DNA of 64,000 nt from Oceanospirillum maris DSM 6286 (GTDB lineage: Bacteria > Pseudomonadota > Gammaproteobacteria > Pseudomonadales > Halomonadaceae). A model generated the notes under the pieces. It made no database searches, had not been told where the DNA came from, and saw only the letters and a list, made by a program, of their open reading frames with translations. The position numbers and the translations under genes were made by a program. Each line of letters opens with the position of its first letter. Within the stretch, counting starts at the first letter, position 1. The stretch spans positions 1-64,000 of the forward strand of contig NZ_AUGW01000003.1 in NCBI RefSeq assembly GCF_000422865.1. Direction: 5' to 3'. Positions 16,955 through 26,906 of this stretch are shown here, piece after piece.

Positions 16955-17689
16955 CTATAATCCACTTTCCCGATAGCTTGCCTGCTCAATAAATCGTGCG
17001 ATCCACTGCCCTACTTTTAAATCATCTAGGGGTTCTCTTTTCAGCCCATCAAGCGCAAGGCTTAACGTAGGCTCAGGAAAGAGAACGCCTAAATCTGCGC
17101 TTAGCAGATCCTGCTCATAATCTCGATAAAACTCAGGATGGCCTTGGAGCGTCAAAATATGATGACCGATGACTAAACCCGCATGTTTACAGGATGGGGC
17201 GCTTGCAAAGGTATGGCTTTCTTTAGGAGCCTCCAGCACCTGATCTTGATGAATCGCATTGATTGCAAACTGAACAACGGGTTGATCAAAGCAGTCTAGC
17301 TGCTGCTCAATATGATAGTGTTGAATGCCTAAATTCCAGCCGCCGGAGAACTTCTCAACGCGACCGCCCAGAGCCTCAGCAATAATTTGATGACCAAAGC
17401 AGATCCCTATTAATGGTCGCTTTTGCTGATGTAGGCTACGAATCAGCTCACGCAGGGGGGCCATCCAGGGTAAATTGTCGTAGACACCCTGTGCGGAGCC
17501 TGTAATAAGCCAAGCATCGCACACGTCAATACTTGTGGGAAACACGCCGTCAATCAACGAGTAGTAACGATAATCAAAGGTGATATCGGTGCTATTGAGT
17601 AAACGTTCAAACAAATTAGCAAAATTGCCGTGATGCTGGAGCGCAGCTGGGCCAGTATCGGTAATTAAAATGCCTAGTGTTATGCTCAC
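16955..17689 (-). CDS. Class I glutamine amidotransferase, GuaA-like (first copy)
   Basis: This is a 244-residue single-domain amidotransferase. The catalytic triad is visible: C97 in GICFGHQ, H184 and E186 in LQGHPEF. GTG at 17689 is the best start, as GGAG lies 6 bases upstream; the ATG at 17716 directly abuts the preceding stop and has no ribosome site. It follows the chemoreceptor gene, probably as one transcript. It resembles the GuaA amidotransferase domain more than classical PuuD, but no synthetase partner is next to it. In this cluster it may hydrolyse gamma-glutamyl-GABA or another gamma-glutamyl compound; this is inference. A related copy lies at 19968-20696. Confidence 0.82.
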   Translation of the reverse strand: MSITLGILITDTGPAALQHHGNFANLFERLLNSTDITFDYRYYSLIDGVFPTSIDVCDAWLITGSAQGVYDNLPWMAPLRELIRSLHQQKRPLIGICFGHQIIAEALGGRVEKFSGGWNLGIQHYHIEQQLDCFDQPVVQFAINAIHQDQVLEAPKESHTFASAPSCKHAGLVIGHHILTLQGHPEFYRDYEQDLLSADLGVLFPEPTLSLALDGLKREPLDDLKVGQWIARFIEQASYRESGL

Positions 17690-17716
17690 TGAACACTCCT
17701 TTTTTGAGTTAACCAT

Positions 17717-19828
17717 CTAGACTTTAAATCTTGCCGTTAAGTTTGCAAGGTTATCGGATAGTGTTAATAGCCGTTCACTTTGGTGCGAGGATCGCCCTGC
17801 ACCTTCTGTCGTTTGCGCAGTAACCCCATGAATCTCCGTTAGACTTTCACTAATATCAGCAACGGTACAGCTCTGTTGATCTGTTGCGGTGGCGACTTGA
17901 GCGTTCATCTGACTCATACCTTGAACCGTATCGCTGACCTGATGTAGCGCTTCTAAACTGAGATTTAATTGCGCGCTGTAACGTATGGCATCATCGCTAC
18001 AGCCCGATAAAGTACTCGCGGCTTGCTGCGCGCCATCTTGCAACCGTTGCACAATTGTTTCAATTTCACCTACAGATTCCTGTGTTCGAGAGGCCAAAGA
18101 GCGAACCTCATCCGCCACAACCGCAAAGCCTCGCCCCGCTTCTCCAGCACGGGCTGCCTCAATAGCCGCGTTTAATGCAAGCAAATTGGTTTGCTCCGAT
18201 ACGGCGCGAATCACATCAATCACATCACTTATGCCGTCGCTACGGTCTTTAAGCTCCGCGACCTGCGTCATCGAGAGTAAGACTTGATCCGCTAAATGGG
18301 CAATAGCCTGTCGACTTTGTTCTAAATCTTGATGGCTGGAGGTCAATACGCGTTCTGCATCCTGTGCGCTAATACGGGTTTGTTCCGCATGTTGCGCGAC
18401 CTCGATGGCGCTAGCTTCCATTTCACTGGCTGTAGCCGCCAAGCGATTGGTTTGTGTCGCTTGGGTCTCCGCTCCAGATAAGGTTTGCTCGCCAATCGTT
18501 CGGCTAATTTGAGCGGCTTCATGAACCGACTGCACGGTATGTGTCATCTGATTCACAAGATCATGTAAATGCTGAGCCAAGGTATTGGTACTAATCGCCA
18601 CTTGAGCGATTTCATCATTGCCTTCCACGGGAACCCGAGTGGTTAAATCCCCTTGGGCAATCTGGCCAATAGCCCGAACCAAACGGGCAAGAGCCGTTTG
18701 CAAATAGCGGATCAAGCGAACGCCCAAAAGAAGCGATAACAGGGTTGCCGATATAGCACCCAGCAAGATGATATCTTTGCCCAGAGTTAAGGTTTCCTCT
18801 GTATGAGCGGTGGCGTTGCGGGCTTGTTCTTTAGCGGAGGTGATAAATAGGGCGATCTGCTGTTCGTTTTTATCAACCAACTGCTCAATTTTTAGCATGG
18901 CATCTTCTGATTCTCGGGTGGCCTGTAACGAGGACAAATGCTGCTGCAGGGTTAAATCAGCATCAACCAACTGCGCTTTGTAAGGCTGCCAAGTCTCATT
19001 TAAAGTGGTAAAAACCTCTTTATTCAAAGATGGAACGCGGGTGATCGCCTGATCAATACTGGCCAGCTTCCTAGCAATTTCCTGTGCATCACTATTGGCT
19101 TGGGCGTAATCCGTTGTATTCAATAACTGTTTTATGCCGCTATTCATAAAGGCGATATCATCGCGAATGGGCTTTAAAACCGACAGATACTCATAGCGGA
19201 ATTCTTCATAAAGCAGGTCTTCTAAGGTGTAGCCCATTTCTGCGGTAAGGTATTTGAAATCTCGGGCTTGGGCGTCAACAACCGCCTGACTGGCACGGTG
19301 TGCCTGTTGTGCTTGAATCATCTGTTCAGCAGTACGAAAAATCTCATCAGTGACCTGCTCTAATTGCGTAATCCCTTGCACACCGATCTGTTTTAGCTGA
19401 CTAAAATTCTGAGAAAACTCAGTCTGTAACGCATTCAATGACGCATCAATTGAATCCTCTTCAATCTGTTGTCCAGAAAGAAACTGCAATAGCAGGTACT
19501 TAGTTTCTGCCAAGCTACTGCGAAGATTACTACTGAGATACACCCTAGGCGATGCTTTATCGACAACAATACCAACATCGCGCTCCACCGAGTTAAAACT
19601 GTAGTATGCGCTAGCGGATGTCATCATAAACAGTAGTAAAATAACACCTAAATTAAGCGTGATCCTCTGTCCGACCGAGAGTGACATGAGTGTCGATAAC
19701 AGGCCTTTCTTCGATGATTTCTTCGATAGCCTTTCTGACCTTGAAGCCTGTGATGATGCCTCGATAGATGACGCCGCAGATGATAACGTCTCAGCATTGG
19801 AGCATTCAGAGGATGCAGTAACAGCCAT
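17717..19828 (-). CDS. Methyl-accepting chemotaxis protein
   Basis: This is a 703-residue chemoreceptor. A Ser-rich cytoplasmic N-terminus of about 55 residues is unusual. The first membrane helix lies at about 57-77 and a helical periplasmic sensor domain at about 78-345. The second membrane helix is at about 350-370, followed by HAMP (to about 425) and the signalling hairpin. The hairpin tip is conserved ([23 protein letters not shown]). The sensor segment looks like a helical-bundle type, ligand unknown. AAGGTAG precedes the ATG. It sits between two related amidotransferases inside the polyamine region, suggesting a response to a polyamine or its product, which is not shown by sequence. 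Confidence 0.9.
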   Translation of the reverse strand: MAVTASSECSNAETLSSAASSIEASSQASRSERLSKKSSKKGLLSTLMSLSVGQRITLNLGVILLLFMMTSASAYYSFNSVERDVGIVVDKASPRVYLSSNLRSSLAETKYLLLQFLSGQQIEEDSIDASLNALQTEFSQNFSQLKQIGVQGITQLEQVTDEIFRTAEQMIQAQQAHRASQAVVDAQARDFKYLTAEMGYTLEDLLYEEFRYEYLSVLKPIRDDIAFMNSGIKQLLNTTDYAQANSDAQEIARKLASIDQAITRVPSLNKEVFTTLNETWQPYKAQLVDADLTLQQHLSSLQATRESEDAMLKIEQLVDKNEQQIALFITSAKEQARNATAHTEETLTLGKDIILLGAISATLLSLLLGVRLIRYLQTALARLVRAIGQIAQGDLTTRVPVEGNDEIAQVAISTNTLAQHLHDLVNQMTHTVQSVHEAAQISRTIGEQTLSGAETQATQTNRLAATASEMEASAIEVAQHAEQTRISAQDAERVLTSSHQDLEQSRQAIAHLADQVLLSMTQVAELKDRSDGISDVIDVIRAVSEQTNLLALNAAIEAARAGEAGRGFAVVADEVRSLASRTQESVGEIETIVQRLQDGAQQAASTLSGCSDDAIRYSAQLNLSLEALHQVSDTVQGMSQMNAQVATATDQQSCTVADISESLTEIHGVTAQTTEGAGRSSHQSERLLTLSDNLANLTARFKV

Positions 19829-19967
19829 TTTCTTCTACCTTATTGCAGCAAAATTGCGATGCCGTCAGCGTATAAAAAACATAAAACGCCAAGCAGCCCT
19901 AACTACGACGCTGCTCGGCGCTCGTTTAAGCCGCTTGGCGTTCATTCCAAACGGCTTGAGGTTCGTT

Positions 19968-20696
19968 TTAAGCTTTAGGCCCACGCTGATTAAGAAAATC
20001 AGCCATCCAATGAGCCACCATAATAGAGTCGGTCGCCGCATCTTTTTCTTGGATAGTCGCTAACCCCAGCTCGGCGGTTTCATCAGGGATAACCTCACCA
20101 CGACGCAGGGAGATTAAGCTGTTCTCATAGCTGATATTAAATTCAGGGTGTGCTTGAAAGGTCAAAATACGATCGTCGTACACAAGCCCTGCATAAGTAC
20201 AGAAATCAGACGATGCAAAAACTTCAGCATTATCCGGCTTGGTTAAGACTTGATCTTGGTGCATGGCACTAATACAAAAAGAAGACGGTGCCGCTTTTAA
20301 GAAATCAAACGCCGGTTTTACACCATAGCTTTGCAAACCAACGCCCCAGCCACCTTGGTACTTATCAACTCGCCCACCAAAGGCATCAGCCACAATTTGA
20401 TGACCAAAGCAGATACCGATTAAAGGACGATTTTCCCCGTGGATCTGCAAGATAAGCTCTTTTAGCTGCTGCATCCAAGGCAAGTTCTCATACACGTTGA
20501 ACTTAGAACCCGTAATAATCCAGCCATCACAGTCTGTAGCGCTACTGGGAAAGTGTCCTTCACGTACATCAAACACTTGATAGTCAAACTGGTGGCCCGC
20601 CTGTTGAAAGAGCTGCACAAACATATCCGCATAAGAGCCATGCTCATCAATCAATTCATCAGGCGTAATACCCGTCGCCAAAATACCAATCTTCAT
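19968..20696 (-). CDS. Class I glutamine amidotransferase, GuaA-like (second copy)
   Basis: This 242-residue amidotransferase has C96 in GICFGHQ, H183 and E185 in FQAHPEF. It is clearly related over its length to the protein at 16955-17689 (shared WLITGS/WIITGS, NLPWM, RPLIGICFGHQI, GGRV.K..GGW, HQDQVL). The ribosome site before the ATG is weak. It lies between the PotI permease and the chemoreceptor on the same strand. Hydrolysis of a gamma-glutamyl intermediate of polyamine breakdown is the likely role, given that no standard PuuD is seen; a stand-alone glutamine hydrolase of another pathway is possible. Confidence 0.82.
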   Translation of the reverse strand: MKIGILATGITPDELIDEHGSYADMFVQLFQQAGHQFDYQVFDVREGHFPSSATDCDGWIITGSKFNVYENLPWMQQLKELILQIHGENRPLIGICFGHQIVADAFGGRVDKYQGGWGVGLQSYGVKPAFDFLKAAPSSFCISAMHQDQVLTKPDNAEVFASSDFCTYAGLVYDDRILTFQAHPEFNISYENSLISLRRGEVIPDETAELGLATIQEKDAATDSIMVAHWMADFLNQRGPKA

Positions 20697-20854
20697 TTCG
20701 ATTACCCGTTGTTTCCGTTATTGCAGTGAAATAACTGTTGCAGTGAACAATGACCATTGCACCCGCCTCTAATGATGATGCTTAAGCGAATGGTTGGCTG
20801 CTGGTTTTAGCTCCAGCAGCCTATTTTAGAAATATTTTAATATGACTTTAGTTT

Positions 20855-21673
20855 TTAATTTTCAGGCTGGGCTAGCAAACGCGCCTGCCGACGCATCTGA
20901 TACATAGCGCCTATCACGCCAATCGCAACCACTAGAATCATTAACGTGGCTAGCGCATTAACCTCAGGCGTAACCCCTAGGCGTACTTTAGAGAAAATCA
21001 CCATTGGCAAAGTGCTGTTACCCGGGCCAGATACAAAGCTTGCAATCACTAAGTCATCCAGTGATAAGGTAAACGACAGTAGCCAACCAGAGATAATAGC
21101 GGGAGAAATCAGGGGTAGCGTGATCAAGAAAAATAACGATGACGGTTTAGCACCTAAATCCATCGCCGCTTCCTCTAAAGACTCATCCATAGACGACAGT
21201 CGAGCCTGAACAATCACCGCCACATAGGCCATACAAAAGGTGGTGTGGGCAATAATAATAGTGCCTGTACCGCGCCCCGCTGGCCAACCGAACATCCCCT
21301 CCATCGCCACAAACAGCAGCAATAAAGACAACCCTGTGATCACTTCTGGCATTACCAAGGGCGCAGAAATCCAGCCAGACAGAACCATCTTGCCTTTAAA
21401 TGGCCCAAAGCGACTTAGGACAAACCCCGCCATAGTCCCCAGAACAACCGCCAACGTAGCCGTGATAAAAGCGATCTTAAAACTGAGCAGTGCCGCATCA
21501 ATAATCTGATCATTTTTAAACAGCTCGGCGTACCACTTAAGCGACCAACCACCCCAAACCGTTACCAGCTTAGACGCGTTAAAACTATAGATGATCAGCG
21601 CAATAATAGGGGCGTATAGAAACAGGAACCCAAAACCAGCACTCATATTTAAAAATAGTGAACGGCGTTTCAT
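20855..21673 (-). CDS. potI: Polyamine ABC transporter permease PotI
   Basis: This is a 272-residue inner-membrane permease with about six hydrophobic helices, starting near residue 9 (AGFGFLFLYAPIIALIIYSF). The ABC-permease EAA loop reads SLEEAAMDLGAKPSSLFFLITLP. It matches the PotI/SpuH half of putrescine importers. The start ATG overlaps the end of potH by one base, so the two are translationally coupled. It is the last gene of the potF-potG-potH-potI run on this strand. Confidence 0.92.
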   Translation of the reverse strand: MKRRSLFLNMSAGFGFLFLYAPIIALIIYSFNASKLVTVWGGWSLKWYAELFKNDQIIDAALLSFKIAFITATLAVVLGTMAGFVLSRFGPFKGKMVLSGWISAPLVMPEVITGLSLLLLFVAMEGMFGWPAGRGTGTIIIAHTTFCMAYVAVIVQARLSSMDESLEEAAMDLGAKPSSLFFLITLPLISPAIISGWLLSFTLSLDDLVIASFVSGPGNSTLPMVIFSKVRLGVTPEVNALATLMILVVAIGVIGAMYQMRRQARLLAQPEN

Positions 21674-22629
21674 TATGCAGCTCCCTCTTTACCCTGACCG
21701 TTACGAATCAGCATGATCGGCAACACAAGAATAATCAGCATGACAACGGCGACAGCAGAGGCCATCGGCCAATCACGGTTCAGGAAGAATTCATCCCACA
21801 AAACTCGACCGATCATTAGCGTGTCAGAACCGCCCAACAGAGCGGGAATCACAAACTCACCCACCGCTGGAATAAAGACCAATAAACAACCGGCAATCAC
21901 ACCGGGCATTGCCATTGGCAAAGTTACCAAAAAGAAACTTTGGTACGGACGTGCCCCTAAGTCTTCAGCGGCTTCCAATAAGGTCATATCCATTTTTTCC
22001 AGGGCGCTATACAACGGCAACACCATGAAAGGTAGGTAGGTATAGACGATACCGATATAGACTGCGAAATCGGTTTGCATCATCACCAAGGGTTGATCAA
22101 TAAGCCCCATACTCATTAGGGTTTCGTTAATCAAACCATTCTTTTTCAACAGCCCCATCCATGCGTAAACACGCAGTAGGAAAGAGGTCCAGAACGGCAG
22201 AATAACCAGGGCTAACAGTAACGCACGGGTTGAACCTTCAGTGCGAGCCATCAGATAAGCAATCGGAAAGGCTACTAATAAGGTGAAGAATGTTGAGATC
22301 GCAGCAACTTTAATCGAGCTTAAATAAGCGCTCACATAAAAATCATCTTCCAACAGAAAGAGATAGTTACTAAGGCTTATTTTTACAGTGATGTAGGCTT
22401 CTTCAAGGTTCCAGTCTAGAACCGATGAGTAGGGAGGTACCGCAATCGCCGCCTCTGATAAAGAAATCTTGAACACAACGACAAAAGGAATAAAGAAGAA
22501 GATCGCCAGCCAGAGATAAGGCACCGCCACAACGGAGAAACGGCCCCAGTTAACACGACTGAAGAAGTTGTATTTGGTCATTTTAGTGTAGGAATCATTG
22601 ATCCAAGCCACTCTGGATGCAGTACTCAT
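21673..22629 (-). CDS. potH: Polyamine ABC transporter permease PotH
   Basis: This permease has 318 residues from the ATG at 22629, which overlaps the potG stop as ATGA; a longer frame to 22662 would run inside potG and is less likely. The first helix is VVAVPYLWLAIFFFIPFVVVF, and the EAA loop reads LLEAAEDLGARPYQSFFLVTLPMAMPG. It pairs with PotI to form the channel through the inner membrane. Its long cytoplasmic start and the first periplasmic region are typical for PotH/SpuG. Confidence 0.92.
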   Translation of the reverse strand: MSTASRVAWINDSYTKMTKYNFFSRVNWGRFSVVAVPYLWLAIFFFIPFVVVFKISLSEAAIAVPPYSSVLDWNLEEAYITVKISLSNYLFLLEDDFYVSAYLSSIKVAAISTFFTLLVAFPIAYLMARTEGSTRALLLALVILPFWTSFLLRVYAWMGLLKKNGLINETLMSMGLIDQPLVMMQTDFAVYIGIVYTYLPFMVLPLYSALEKMDMTLLEAAEDLGARPYQSFFLVTLPMAMPGVIAGCLLVFIPAVGEFVIPALLGGSDTLMIGRVLWDEFFLNRDWPMASAVAVVMLIILVLPIMLIRNGQGKEGAA

Positions 22630-23792
22630 GAGGTCAATACCACGCAGCTGTCCATATCCCATGACAGGAAGACTTTGTCATCCCACGTAAAGCGGCCACC
22701 GCTCTCACGGTTAATATTGGGCTGCGTCACGCGAACCTCTTTGCCACTAGGTAGCTTCACTTTAAAGACCGATAAGCTACCCATATAGGCGATATCCAGA
22801 ATATTGCCTTCAATACAATTGAACGGCTGATCAGGACGTTGTTCACTAATGCGAACTTTTTCAGGGCGCACCGCCACATGGACTTCTTGATTCGGGGCGC
22901 AGCTAATACCGTGATTCACACATAGCACACCACCAGCTTCTGTGGATGTCACACAAACGGTATCAGGCTCATCGGTTGTCACTTCACCTTGGAACAGGTT
23001 CACCGAGCCCACAAACTCCGCAACAAAGCGACTGTTCGGGTACTCATAAACTTCATGGGGTTCGTCTGTTTGTACGATAACACCGTGGTTCATAACGCCA
23101 ATTCGAGTGGCTAGGGTCATCGCTTCTTCCTGGTCGTGGGTTACAACCACAAAGGTAACACCTAATTCATCTTGAATATTGATCAGCTCGAACTGAGTTT
23201 CTTCACGCAGTTTTTTGTCCAGCGCGCCTAAGGGTTCGTCAAGTAACAGCAATTTAGGACGCTTGATTAGAGAGCGAGCCAAGGCTACCCGTTGACGTTG
23301 ACCGCCAGATAATTGATTCGGTTTACGCTTGCCCAAATGACCAAGCTGAACCAGATCCAGCATTTCAGCAACGCGTTTTTTTACTTCAGTACCACGAATA
23401 CCTTCACGCTTTAAGCCAAAGGCAATGTTTTCATTAACCGTTAAATGGGGAAAGAGTGCATAGGATTGGAACATCATATTAACGGGGCGATTCCAAGGCT
23501 GGATACCGGCCATATCTATGCCATCAATTAAGATTCTGCCGCTAGACGGTGCTTCAAAACCTGCCAGCATACGCAGCAAGGTGCTCTTACCTGAACCAGA
23601 GCCGCCGAGTAAGCAGAAGAGCTCATTCTCATAGATATCCAGCGAGATGTTGTCTACCGCGGTAAAGTCGTCGAATTTTTTTGTAATATTTTCGATCTGA
23701 ACAAACGGTTTAGCATCGGTCTTCCAGGAAGGAAGTTTGATCTGCGCTTGTTCGCCAATGTTACTAGGATCAATCTTTTGCGGAGAAGTCAT
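22626..23792 (-). CDS. potG: Polyamine ABC transporter ATPase PotG
   Basis: This is a 388-residue ABC ATPase. Walker A GGSGSGKST lies at 63-71, the signature LSGGQ at 161-165, and Walker B LLLLDEP at 181-187; the switch histidine is in VVVTHDQEE. A TOBE regulatory domain follows at about 290-385. The N-terminal extension of about 28 residues before the ABC domain is usual for PotG. It drives uptake through PotH and PotI. It follows the binding-protein gene by 66 bases, which contain a stable hairpin that may limit read-through so that binding protein is made in excess. Confidence 0.93.
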   Translation of the reverse strand: MTSPQKIDPSNIGEQAQIKLPSWKTDAKPFVQIENITKKFDDFTAVDNISLDIYENELFCLLGGSGSGKSTLLRMLAGFEAPSSGRILIDGIDMAGIQPWNRPVNMMFQSYALFPHLTVNENIAFGLKREGIRGTEVKKRVAEMLDLVQLGHLGKRKPNQLSGGQRQRVALARSLIKRPKLLLLDEPLGALDKKLREETQFELINIQDELGVTFVVVTHDQEEAMTLATRIGVMNHGVIVQTDEPHEVYEYPNSRFVAEFVGSVNLFQGEVTTDEPDTVCVTSTEAGGVLCVNHGISCAPNQEVHVAVRPEKVRISEQRPDQPFNCIEGNILDIAYMGSLSVFKVKLPSGKEVRVTQPNINRESGGRFTWDDKVFLSWDMDSCVVLTS

Positions 23793-23826
23793 AAAACACT
23801 CGACTCTTTTGGTTTTGTTATTGTTA

Positions 23827-23850
23827 AGGCCTCCCCCAAAAGGGAGGCCT
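23827..23850 (-). terminator. Hairpin between the second potF and potG
   Basis: AGGCCTCCC (23827-23835) and GGGAGGCCT (23842-23850) form a perfect 9-base stem. No U-run follows on the - strand, so it is more likely a processing or attenuation hairpin that stabilises the potF message than a full terminator. Confidence 0.6.
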
Positions 23851-23858
23851 CTGAGCTT

Positions 23859-24950
23859 TTACCGGCCTGTTTTAATATTCACCCAAGTACGGGTTAACAG
23901 TCGGTCGAATTTTGCAGCGTGTGCTTTCTGAGCAAACAGCTTGGCTTTAACAGCATCCGATGGATAGATTCCTGGGTTTGAAATCACATCATCATTCAGC
24001 AATGGCTCAGCTGCTTTGTTAGGAACGGCGTAATACACGTAATTGGAGATACCCGCAGCGGTTTCACCTTCAAGAACATAGTTGATAAACTGGTAAGCCA
24101 GTTCTGGATGTGGGGCATCCGCTGGAATTGCCATCAAGTCGAACCAGATCAGCGTACCTTCTTTAGGAATGGCATAGCTGATGCTAACGCCTTGACCGGC
24201 TTCTTCTGCACGGCTTTGAGCTTGAAGGATGTCGCCGTTGTAGCCCAGTGCGACACAGATATCGCCATTGGCTAGATCAGAAATATACTTACCTGAGTGG
24301 AAATATTTATAATCACCACGAACCGCCTCTAAAACTTCAGCGCCTTTTTTCAAATCCGCTTTGCTTTCAGAGTTAGGATCAACCCCCGCATAATTCTGAG
24401 CGATCGACATCACTTCTGCTGGAGAATCCAGAACACCAATGCCGCAATCTTTTAGTTTAGCGGTTATTTCAGGGTTAAAAATCAGATCCAGAGTATCAAA
24501 CTCCATATCACCTAAACGAGCTTTCACCGCATCGATGTTATAACCCAGACCAATGGTTCCCCATGCATAAGGAACATTGTGCAGATTACCTTTGTCGTGG
24601 GCAGAAACTTTTTCAATAAGAGCGGTATCTAGATTTGAATAGTTGCTCAGCTTAGATTTATCAATTTCCTGATAAATACCGGCCTGTAACTGACGTTCCA
24701 AAAAAGCACCGGTTGGTATAACTAAATCGTAACCAGAGCCACCGGCCATCAACTTGGCTTCTAATACCTCATTGCTGTCGTAAACATCGTAGTTCACTTT
24801 AATGCCGGTTTCTTTTTCAAAGCGGGCTATCGCTTCTGGTTCGATATAGTCAGACCAGTTATAGATGTTAAGCACTTTATCACTAGCAAAGGCATTGCCA
24901 GCAAGCAGTGCAGAACATACCGATAGGGTTAGGGCTTTTTTTATTGTCAT
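23859..24950 (-). CDS. potF: Periplasmic polyamine-binding protein of an ABC transporter (second copy)
   Basis: This binding protein has 363 residues from the ATG at 24950, 7 bases after AGAGGA; a GTG at 24956 is too close to that site. The signal peptide is about residues 1-23 (LLAGNAFA|SDKV). The mature start is KVLNIYNWSDYIEPEAIARFEKETG, and VNYDVYDSNEVLEAKLMAG follows, both nearly identical in pattern to the protein at 14663. It is the first gene of the potFGHI run. It probably delivers putrescine or spermidine to PotGHI. The two copies may differ in specificity, as SpuD and SpuE do in Pseudomonas. Confidence 0.9.
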   Translation of the reverse strand: MTIKKALTLSVCSALLAGNAFASDKVLNIYNWSDYIEPEAIARFEKETGIKVNYDVYDSNEVLEAKLMAGGSGYDLVIPTGAFLERQLQAGIYQEIDKSKLSNYSNLDTALIEKVSAHDKGNLHNVPYAWGTIGLGYNIDAVKARLGDMEFDTLDLIFNPEITAKLKDCGIGVLDSPAEVMSIAQNYAGVDPNSESKADLKKGAEVLEAVRGDYKYFHSGKYISDLANGDICVALGYNGDILQAQSRAEEAGQGVSISYAIPKEGTLIWFDLMAIPADAPHPELAYQFINYVLEGETAAGISNYVYYAVPNKAAEPLLNDDVISNPGIYPSDAVKAKLFAQKAHAAKFDRLLTRTWVNIKTGR

Positions 24951-25047
24951 GCTCACTTCCTCTTAAAGCAGATCCGATCAAGGTATCGCGCTTTGGGTTT
25001 TATTGTGGATAGGGGTTACTTCATTTATTGTCCTAAAATGTCCAGCG

Positions 25048-25067
25048 GTGGGGTGCAAGCACCCCAC
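25048..25067. terminator. Strong hairpin between the second PuuA-like gene and potF
   Basis: GTGGGGTGC and GCACCCCAC form a perfect 9-base stem with a 2-base loop. There is no U-run on either strand, so its role may be read-through control between the ligase gene (ending at 25156) and potF. Confidence 0.5.
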
Positions 25068-25155
25068 ATCTGAATGATATTTACAGCTGCCGATCAACCG
25101 ACATAAAGCGCTACGGATTCAAACACTATTAACACATCGCCTGTTTAGGGGCTGT

Positions 25156-26529
25156 TTATAGATAGGCTTCGTATTCAACATCCGAGATACGGCTCTGGAT
25201 CTTGCGCTGTTCCTGCTCTTTTGCAGCAGAGTAAACACGCACAAAAGATTCACCCATATACTCTTTTAAGACTTCGCTCTCTTTTAATGCCAGAGTGGCA
25301 TCATCCCAACGGGTTGGCAGTCGTGGAAGATCACGCTCTTCCGCTTCAGCGTAAGCATCGCCTTCAATGGCCGATGGTGGCTGTAGTTTGTTTTCGATAC
25401 CGTATAACGCCCCAGCCAAAACAGACGCCAGTACTAAATAAGGATTGGCATCTGCACCGGAAACACGGTGTTCAATACGACGGGCTACCGGCTCACTTTC
25501 TGGCACACGCAGCGCTACAGTACGGTTCTCATAACCCCAGCTAGCAAATGTCGGAGCATGGGCTCCGGCTGCAAAGCGGCGGTAAGAGTTCAAATGCGGA
25601 GCAAAGATCAACATGCTGTCGGCCATCGTTTCCATCAAACCGGCAATCGCATGGCGCAGCAGCTCGGAACCGGCATCCGTACCATCGTCAAACACGTTAT
25701 TGCCATTACTGTCGATCAAGCTGAAATGAACGTGGAAGCCGTTACCGCTTTTATCGGCATAAGGTTTAGCCATAAAAGTGGCACCGTAACCGTGTTTGCG
25801 TGCGACACCTTTAACCAAACGTTTAAACAGTGTGGCGTGATCTCCCGCAAGGGCTGGATCGGCAACGTGCATCAAATTGATCTCAAACTGACCGGGGCCT
25901 AATTCTGAAATAATGGTATCAGCAGGAATACCCTGCTCTTCGCAGGCGCTACGCACTTCTGCGAAGAAAGACGATAAGCCGTCCATCTCTTCAATGGAGT
26001 AGCAATCCGTATCATAGAGGCGACGACCGTGCCCTTCAGAGAGAATCGGTGGCTCAGGAATACGGTTCTCTTCTGATGCGCCATCAAGCAGATAGAACTC
26101 CAGCTCGGTTGCCATCACAGGCGTTAGCCCCATATCAGCAAACCGCTTTACAATACTCAGTAGGATTTGGCGTGGATCTGCATCAAAGGGTTTACCATCG
26201 GGATCAAACATCATTGCCAAAATCTGGCTGCGGGCTTCTTCTGACCAAGGAACATTGATCGGGGTACTATGAACCGGCATACAAACGCCATCACTATCAC
26301 CGGTTTCAAACACTAAACCATTTTCTAAAACGTCATCACCCCAGTTATCAAAGCCGATCACCGAGCGCGGTAGCTTAACGCCCTCTTTGAAAACTTTTTT
26401 CAAGCTATTGCCTGGCATACGTTTGCCGCGCAGATTACCGTTCAAATCGGTAATAAACAGATCAAACTCGTTATTGTCGGAGTTAAAGCTGTCAAAACTT
26501 TTGTTGTCACCATTAAAATCTACAGACAT
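25156..26529 (-). CDS. puuA: Glutamine synthetase-family gamma-glutamylpolyamine ligase (second copy)
   Basis: This is a 457-residue protein of the glutamine synthetase fold. Visible stretches are ATELEFYLLD, GPGQFEINLMHV, FMAKPYADKSGNGFHVHFSL and NRTVALRVPESEPVARRIEHRVSGAD. It is only distantly similar to the ligase at 13086-14432 and looks closer to SpuI/PuuA proteins. It should ligate glutamate to a polyamine using ATP. It is divergent from a GntR regulator, with an operator-like palindrome in the gap, and precedes potFGHI on the same strand. The N-terminal 20 residues are Asn/Ser/Asp-rich and probably disordered. Confidence 0.85.
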   Translation of the reverse strand: MSVDFNGDNKSFDSFNSDNNEFDLFITDLNGNLRGKRMPGNSLKKVFKEGVKLPRSVIGFDNWGDDVLENGLVFETGDSDGVCMPVHSTPINVPWSEEARSQILAMMFDPDGKPFDADPRQILLSIVKRFADMGLTPVMATELEFYLLDGASEENRIPEPPILSEGHGRRLYDTDCYSIEEMDGLSSFFAEVRSACEEQGIPADTIISELGPGQFEINLMHVADPALAGDHATLFKRLVKGVARKHGYGATFMAKPYADKSGNGFHVHFSLIDSNGNNVFDDGTDAGSELLRHAIAGLMETMADSMLIFAPHLNSYRRFAAGAHAPTFASWGYENRTVALRVPESEPVARRIEHRVSGADANPYLVLASVLAGALYGIENKLQPPSAIEGDAYAEAEERDLPRLPTRWDDATLALKESEVLKEYMGESFVRVYSAAKEQEQRKIQSRISDVEYEAYL

Positions 26530-26906
26530 TTTTTATCTCTCTTATAAAACTTTTCGGAACGCTTTCGGTGCTCTTGCAATACCGCGTTAGTATGCAGAGC
26601 CTAAATAAACAGAGCCTTGCTACCGCTCTCAACCTTTTTTGCTTTTAGTGTTAAGCATAAATTAGCATTGGGTGTCATTAATGCTAAATGTAATTGCTAT
26701 TCAGCGGATCTTATTTATTTGTGATCACATTTCCTGATAATGATATGATCATAAATAAATAAATCGGTCAATAAATCAGAGCAACATTTTTACCGCACCA
26801 TTTTAGTGATCACAAAAACAGTTCTGCACCATTATAGTGACTTATTCCATATCACTATTAATCACAACAATAATGATCGAACCAAACCAGTATTAGGCGA
26901 CCCGTA
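26530..26906. promoter_or_regulatory. Divergent control region with GntR operator-like palindromes
   Basis: TGTGATCACA at 26720-26729 and AGTGATCACA at 26805-26814 match the palindromes found downstream of the GntR gene. A weaker ATGATCAT lies at 26745-26752, and TAGTGA and ATATCACTA half-like motifs lie at about 26835 and 26850. The rest is AT-rich. The two main palindromes lie between a PuuA-like ligase and gntR, so the regulator probably controls both genes. Confidence 0.65.

Noticed and set aside
26720-26814. TGTGATCACA sites as CRP sites
   Set aside because: CRP half-sites TGTGA and TCACA need about 6 bases between them. Here they overlap in a compact 10-base palindrome, which fits GntR/FadR better. 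Not fully excluded.
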